Source: Pseudomonadota bacterium (GTDB taxonomy: Bacteria > Pseudomonadota > Alphaproteobacteria > Acetobacterales > Acetobacteraceae). Taken from it: 8,617 bases of DNA. The stretch lies in contig JAKBAQ010000113.1 of the NCBI GenBank assembly GCA_021808985.1, positions 1-8,617 of the forward strand, given 5' to 3'. A program made the translations under genes and the position numbers. The stretch's first letter is position 1. Every line of letters starts with the position of its first letter. Positions 6,456-8,617 of the stretch are shown in pieces. The notes below the pieces were generated by a model. The model made no database searches. It had not been told where the DNA came from and saw only the letters and a list, made by a program, of their open reading frames with translations.

Positions 6456-6863
6456 TTAAACCGCAACGCGGATCAGCAGCGCCAGCGCCGCGAGCAACTG
6501 CCCGCCATTCACCCAGACTGAAATCCGGTGCCCGCGCGCGAACCCGGCGCTGTCCCCCGCCACGCGCATCGCCTCCAGATGCGGCATCCAGCCAAACAGC
6601 AGCCACACGCTCAGCGCCATCACCACCATCAGCACGCCGGCCGCGCCATACTGGCCGCGCAGCAAAAACCCGCCCGCCGCCAGCGCCGCCGTGGCGATCA
6701 TATACGCATAATAAAACGGGAAGGCGGCGCGGATGAAATTCCCCGCCACCTCCGCCGGCAGCTTGGTGAACACCAGCGGCGCCATCACCGCGCCGAAAAA
6801 CAACATCCCGCCCACCAGGGCCGCAAGCCCCAGCGCCACCAGGATGTTGCCGGCAATCAGCAT
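6456..6863 (-). CDS. DUF4149/TMEM205-like four-helix membrane protein
   Basis: 135 residues with four predicted transmembrane helices at about 4-31, 50-68, 74-92 and 114-133. The first helix ends in FFGAVMAPLVFTKLPAEVAGNF (22-43), the conserved region of DUF4149/TMEM205-like proteins, with Pro29, Phe32 and the L-P-x-x-x-A-G pattern; FPFYYAYM (48-55) is also family-like. The function of bacterial members is unknown; the animal TMEM205 name implies nothing here. The ATG shares a base with the ahcY stop (TGATG), so it is translated behind ahcY with no Shine-Dalgarno sequence of its own. It is the last gene of that transcript and faces the palindromic terminator element. A membrane partner or transporter linked to methionine/adenosine/homocysteine turnover is conceivable from context only. 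Confidence 0.8.
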   Translation of the reverse strand: MLIAGNILVALGLAALVGGMLFFGAVMAPLVFTKLPAEVAGNFIRAAFPFYYAYMIATAALAAGGFLLRGQYGAAGVLMVVMALSVWLLFGWMPHLEAMRVAGDSAGFARGHRISVWVNGGQLLAALALLIRVAV

Positions 6864-8170
6864 CAGTAGCGGTACAGCTCGTGCTTGAACGGCCCCTGCT
6901 GCGACAGGCCCAGATAATCCGCCTGCTTCGCGCTCAGCTGCGTCAGCTTCGCCCCCACCTTCGCCAGATGCAGCGCCGCCACCTTCTCGTCCAAATGGCG
7001 CGGCAGCACATAAACCTTGTTCTCATACTTGCCGGCCGGCGCGGTCCACAGCTCAATCTGCGCCAGCACCTGGTTGGTGAAGCTGGCTGACATCACAAAG
7101 CTCGGATGCCCCGTCGCATTGCCCAGATTCACCAGCCGCCCCTCGGAGAGCACGATCAGCCGCTTGCCATCGGCAAACTCAACCTCGTCCACCTGCGGCT
7201 TCACATTGTCCCATTTCAGGTTCCGCAGCGCCTCGATCTGGATCTCACTGTCAAAATGCCCGATATTGCACACAATGGCGCGGTGCTTCATGGCGCGCAT
7301 GTGCTCAATGGTGATCACATCCACATTCCCCGTGGCGGTCACGAAAATATCCCCCACCGGCGCGGCCTCTTCCATGGTCACCACCTCGTAGCCCTCCATG
7401 GCGGCCTGCAACGCGCAAATCGGGTCGATCTCCGTCACCTTCACCCGGCAGCCGGCATTGCGCAGGCTGGCGGCGGAGCCCTTGCCCACATCGCCAAACC
7501 CCGCCACCACGGCAACCTTGCCCGACATCATCACATCCGTGCCGCGGCGGATGCCATCCACCAGACTCTCGCGGCAGCCATAGAGATTGTCGAACTTCGA
7601 CTTCGTCACCGAGTCATTCACGTTGATCGCGGGCACCAGCAGCTCGCCCGCGCGCGCCATGTCCCACAGCCGGTGCACACCGGTGGTGGTCTCCTCGGAA
7701 ATGCCCTTCACATGGTTCAGCATGTCCGGATATTTGTCATGCATCAGCTTGGTCACATCGCCGCCATCATCGAGGATCATGTTCGGCACCCAGCCATCCG
7801 GCCCGCGCACGGTCTGCTCGATGCACCACCAGAATTCTTCCTCGCTCATGCCCTTCCACGCGAACACCGGCACCCCCGTCGCGGCGATGGCGGCGGCGGC
7901 CTGGTCCTGGGTCGAGAAGATATTGCACGACGACCAGCGCACCGAGGCGCCCAGCGCCGTCAGCGTCTCGATCAGCACGGCGGTCTGAATGGTCATGTGC
8001 AGGCAGCCGACGATGCGCGCCCCCTTCAGAATCTGCTCCTTGCCGAACTCGGCGCGCAGCGCCATCAGCCCGGGCATCTCATCCTGGGCCATCTCGATCT
8101 CCTTACGGCCCCACGCCGCCAGGGATATGTCCTTGACCTTGTAATCAGCCGCCACGTTCACATCCGGCAT
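6863..8170 (-). CDS. ahcY: S-adenosylhomocysteine hydrolase (adenosylhomocysteinase)
   Basis: 435 residues, full length for the family. It reversibly splits S-adenosylhomocysteine into adenosine and homocysteine in the cytoplasm, relieving product inhibition of methyltransferases and feeding the methionine cycle. Visible: YKVKDISLAAWGRKEI (10-25), GCLHMTIQTAVLIETL (55-70) with the active-site His58, ILDDGGDVT (132-140), GISEETTTGV (156-165), NDSVTKSKFDNLYGCRESL (185-203) with K190 and D194, the NAD-binding loop AGFGDVGKGSA (223-233), CNIGHFDSEI (301-310), NATGHPSFVMS (351-361), and the C-terminal PFKHELYRY (427-435), which reaches the neighbouring subunit's NAD. It looks active. ATG 8170 is chosen because AAGGAG lies 8 nt upstream and MPDVNVAADYKVKD matches family N-termini; the frame stays open upstream to 8284 without conservation. 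I see no SAH or SAM riboswitch in the leader. Confidence 0.98.
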   Translation of the reverse strand: MPDVNVAADYKVKDISLAAWGRKEIEMAQDEMPGLMALRAEFGKEQILKGARIVGCLHMTIQTAVLIETLTALGASVRWSSCNIFSTQDQAAAAIAATGVPVFAWKGMSEEEFWWCIEQTVRGPDGWVPNMILDDGGDVTKLMHDKYPDMLNHVKGISEETTTGVHRLWDMARAGELLVPAINVNDSVTKSKFDNLYGCRESLVDGIRRGTDVMMSGKVAVVAGFGDVGKGSAASLRNAGCRVKVTEIDPICALQAAMEGYEVVTMEEAAPVGDIFVTATGNVDVITIEHMRAMKHRAIVCNIGHFDSEIQIEALRNLKWDNVKPQVDEVEFADGKRLIVLSEGRLVNLGNATGHPSFVMSASFTNQVLAQIELWTAPAGKYENKVYVLPRHLDEKVAALHLAKVGAKLTQLSAKQADYLGLSQQGPFKHELYRY

Positions 8171-8178
8171 CGACTCAA

Positions 8179-8184
8179 CTCCTT
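8179..8184 (-). promoter_or_regulatory. ahcY Shine-Dalgarno sequence
   Basis: AAGGAG on the minus strand, 8 nt before the ATG at 8170. It fixes the ahcY start against the longer open frame and is the strongest ribosome-binding site on the minus strand of this window. Confidence 0.8.
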
Positions 8185-8204
8185 CGCAATCCAATTCCCG
8201 CGTT

Positions 8205-8233
8205 TCCTTATTCTTTTGAGAGCGCCCTGCCAA
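8205..8233 (-). promoter_or_regulatory. Candidate ahcY promoter (weak)
   Basis: On the minus strand TTGGCA (8233-8228) resembles a -35 box, five of six with TTGACA. At 17-nt spacing the hexamer is TAAGGA (8210-8205), a poor -10. It overlaps the -35 proposed for the divergent dehydrogenase, so the two promoters might compete. The leader would be about 28 nt, too short for a riboswitch. Confidence 0.22.
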
Positions 8234-8255
8234 CCATCCCGCCGCCATGCATAAA
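8227..8255 (+). promoter_or_regulatory. Candidate promoter of the divergent dehydrogenase gene
   Basis: CTGCCA (8227-8232) and CATAAA (8250-8255) each match four of six sigma70 consensus positions and are separated by 17 nt. They lie about 65 nt before the ATG at 8320, leaving a leader of roughly 58 nt that contains the dyad at 8281-8292. Confidence 0.35.
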
Positions 8256-8275
8256 ACGTATTGCGGAGCGCTGAG

Positions 8276-8294
8276 CCCCACCATACCTATGGGG
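8276..8294. repeat. Short dyad upstream of the dehydrogenase gene, possible operator or small hairpin
   Basis: CCATA (8281-8285) and TATGG (8288-8292) form a perfect inverted repeat around CC. Alternatively CCCCA (8276-8280) and TGGGG (8290-8294) can pair as a 5-bp RNA hairpin with a nine-base loop. It lies between the candidate promoter and the ribosome-binding site, where a repressor could act. So short a dyad can arise by chance. Confidence 0.3.
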
Positions 8295-8304
8295 TCATAA
8301 CCTT

Positions 8305-8310
8305 AAGGAG
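8305..8310 (+). promoter_or_regulatory. Shine-Dalgarno sequence of the alcohol dehydrogenase gene
   Basis: AAGGAG ends 9 nt before the ATG at 8320. A nearer ATG at 8313 is in another frame and stops after 14 codons, so it does not start the gene. Confidence 0.75.
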
Positions 8311-8319
8311 ACATGAACG

Positions 8320-8617
8320 ATGCTCACCTGCACCGGCTTTGGCACCAACAGCGCTGACACACCGCTCTCCCCCCTCACCTTCAACCGCCGCGACCTTGGC
8401 GCCCAGGACGTGCAGATCGAAATCCTCTATTGCGGCGTCTGCCATTCAGACCTGCACTTCACCCGCAATGAATGGCAGCAGACCGTCTACCCCGCCGTCC
8501 CCGGGCATGAGATCGTCGGGCGCGTCACCAGCGTCGGCGCGGATGTGAGCAAGCACAAGGTGGGCGACCATGTCGGCGTCGGCTGTCTGGTGGATTCCTG
8601 CCGCACCTGCCCCTCCT
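8320..8617 (+). CDS. Zinc-dependent alcohol/aldehyde reductase, YahK/CAD-like, 3' end beyond the window
   Basis: Only the first 99 residues are visible; family members have about 350. It belongs to the medium-chain dehydrogenase/reductase superfamily, which interconverts alcohols and aldehydes with NAD(P)H. YCGVCHSDLH (37-46) supplies the catalytic-zinc cysteine C41, VPGHEIVGRV (60-69) supplies H63 and E64, and VGDHVGVGCLVDSCRTC (81-97) leads into the structural-zinc site with C94 and C97; the remaining cysteines lie past the window end. The GCLVDSC stretch points to the cinnamyl-alcohol-dehydrogenase/YahK branch, usually NADPH-preferring broad-range aldehyde reductases; the cofactor cannot be judged because the Rossmann domain is missing. 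The start is set by AAGGAG 9 nt upstream. It diverges from ahcY across about 150 nt. The physiological substrate is unknown; aldehyde detoxification is a reasonable guess. Confidence 0.9.
   Translation, partial: MLTCTGFGTNSADTPLSPLTFNRRDLGAQDVQIEILYCGVCHSDLHFTRNEWQQTVYPAVPGHEIVGRVTSVGADVSKHKVGDHVGVGCLVDSCRTCPS

Noticed and set aside
7106..8254. 382-codon plus-strand frame opposite ahcY
   Set aside because: His/Arg/Leu-rich shadow of the strongly conserved ahcY frame; no domain, no ribosome-binding site.
8171..8284. N-terminal extension of AhcY to 8284
   Set aside because: The added residues are not conserved, and a strong AAGGAG sits just before the internal ATG at 8170.
8171..8319. SAH or SAM riboswitch upstream of ahcY
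   Set aside because: SAH riboswitches often precede ahcY, and AGCGCTCCGCAA plus GGGCGCTC on the minus strand look faintly similar. However, I cannot form the required first stem with its conserved CAGGCUCG-like 3' side, so a covariance-model search would be needed to revive this.

Overview
This is a GC-rich chromosomal housekeeping segment whose codons mostly end in G or C. Gene content and order point to an alphaproteobacterium: hemC-hemD-(Mic60/mitofilin-like)-hemY diverging from tsaD, followed by gpsA, is a characteristic alphaproteobacterial neighbourhood. The Rhodospirillales/Acetobacteraceae are my best guess, but that rank is inference from general resemblance, not a search. I see no RNA gene, CRISPR array, transposon, integrase or phage gene.

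Left part (1-3445, minus strand): a tetrapyrrole-biosynthesis operon read right to left. hemC (hydroxymethylbilane synthase) is followed by hemD (uroporphyrinogen-III synthase), a single-pass inner-membrane Mic60/mitofilin-family protein, and a HemY-family membrane/TPR protein that leaves the window at base 1. hemC/hemD overlap by 4 nt (GTGA), hemD/mic60 overlap by 4 nt (ATGA), and mic60/hemY are separated by 4 nt, so the genes are probably translated as a coupled unit.

Middle part (3505-6294, plus strand): the divergent operon tsaD (t6A tRNA modification), rlmJ (23S rRNA m6A2030 methyltransferase) and gpsA (glycerol-3-phosphate dehydrogenase). Its genes overlap by 4 nt (ATGA) and 8 nt. The hemC-tsaD intergenic region is only about 60 nt and must hold both promoters.

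Convergent junction (6295-6455): an AT-rich island with two adjacent 30-bp palindromes, one perfect and one with a single mismatched pair. Both are enclosed by an outer imperfect stem, so the segment can fold into a three-way junction. It probably ends transcription from both sides and may be a dispersed repeat. It is the least ordinary feature of the window.

Right part (6456-8617): ahcY (S-adenosylhomocysteine hydrolase) and a DUF4149/TMEM205-like four-helix membrane protein share a TGATG junction on the minus strand. Diverging from ahcY is a zinc-dependent alcohol/aldehyde reductase of the YahK/cinnamyl-alcohol-dehydrogenase type, cut by the window end.

All protein-coding space is accounted for by recognisable families. 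I found no convincing undescribed biological system. The leads are the structured intergenic element, the Mic60-heme linkage with an apparently short Mic60, the SD-poor coupled junctions, and the ahcY-membrane protein coupling.
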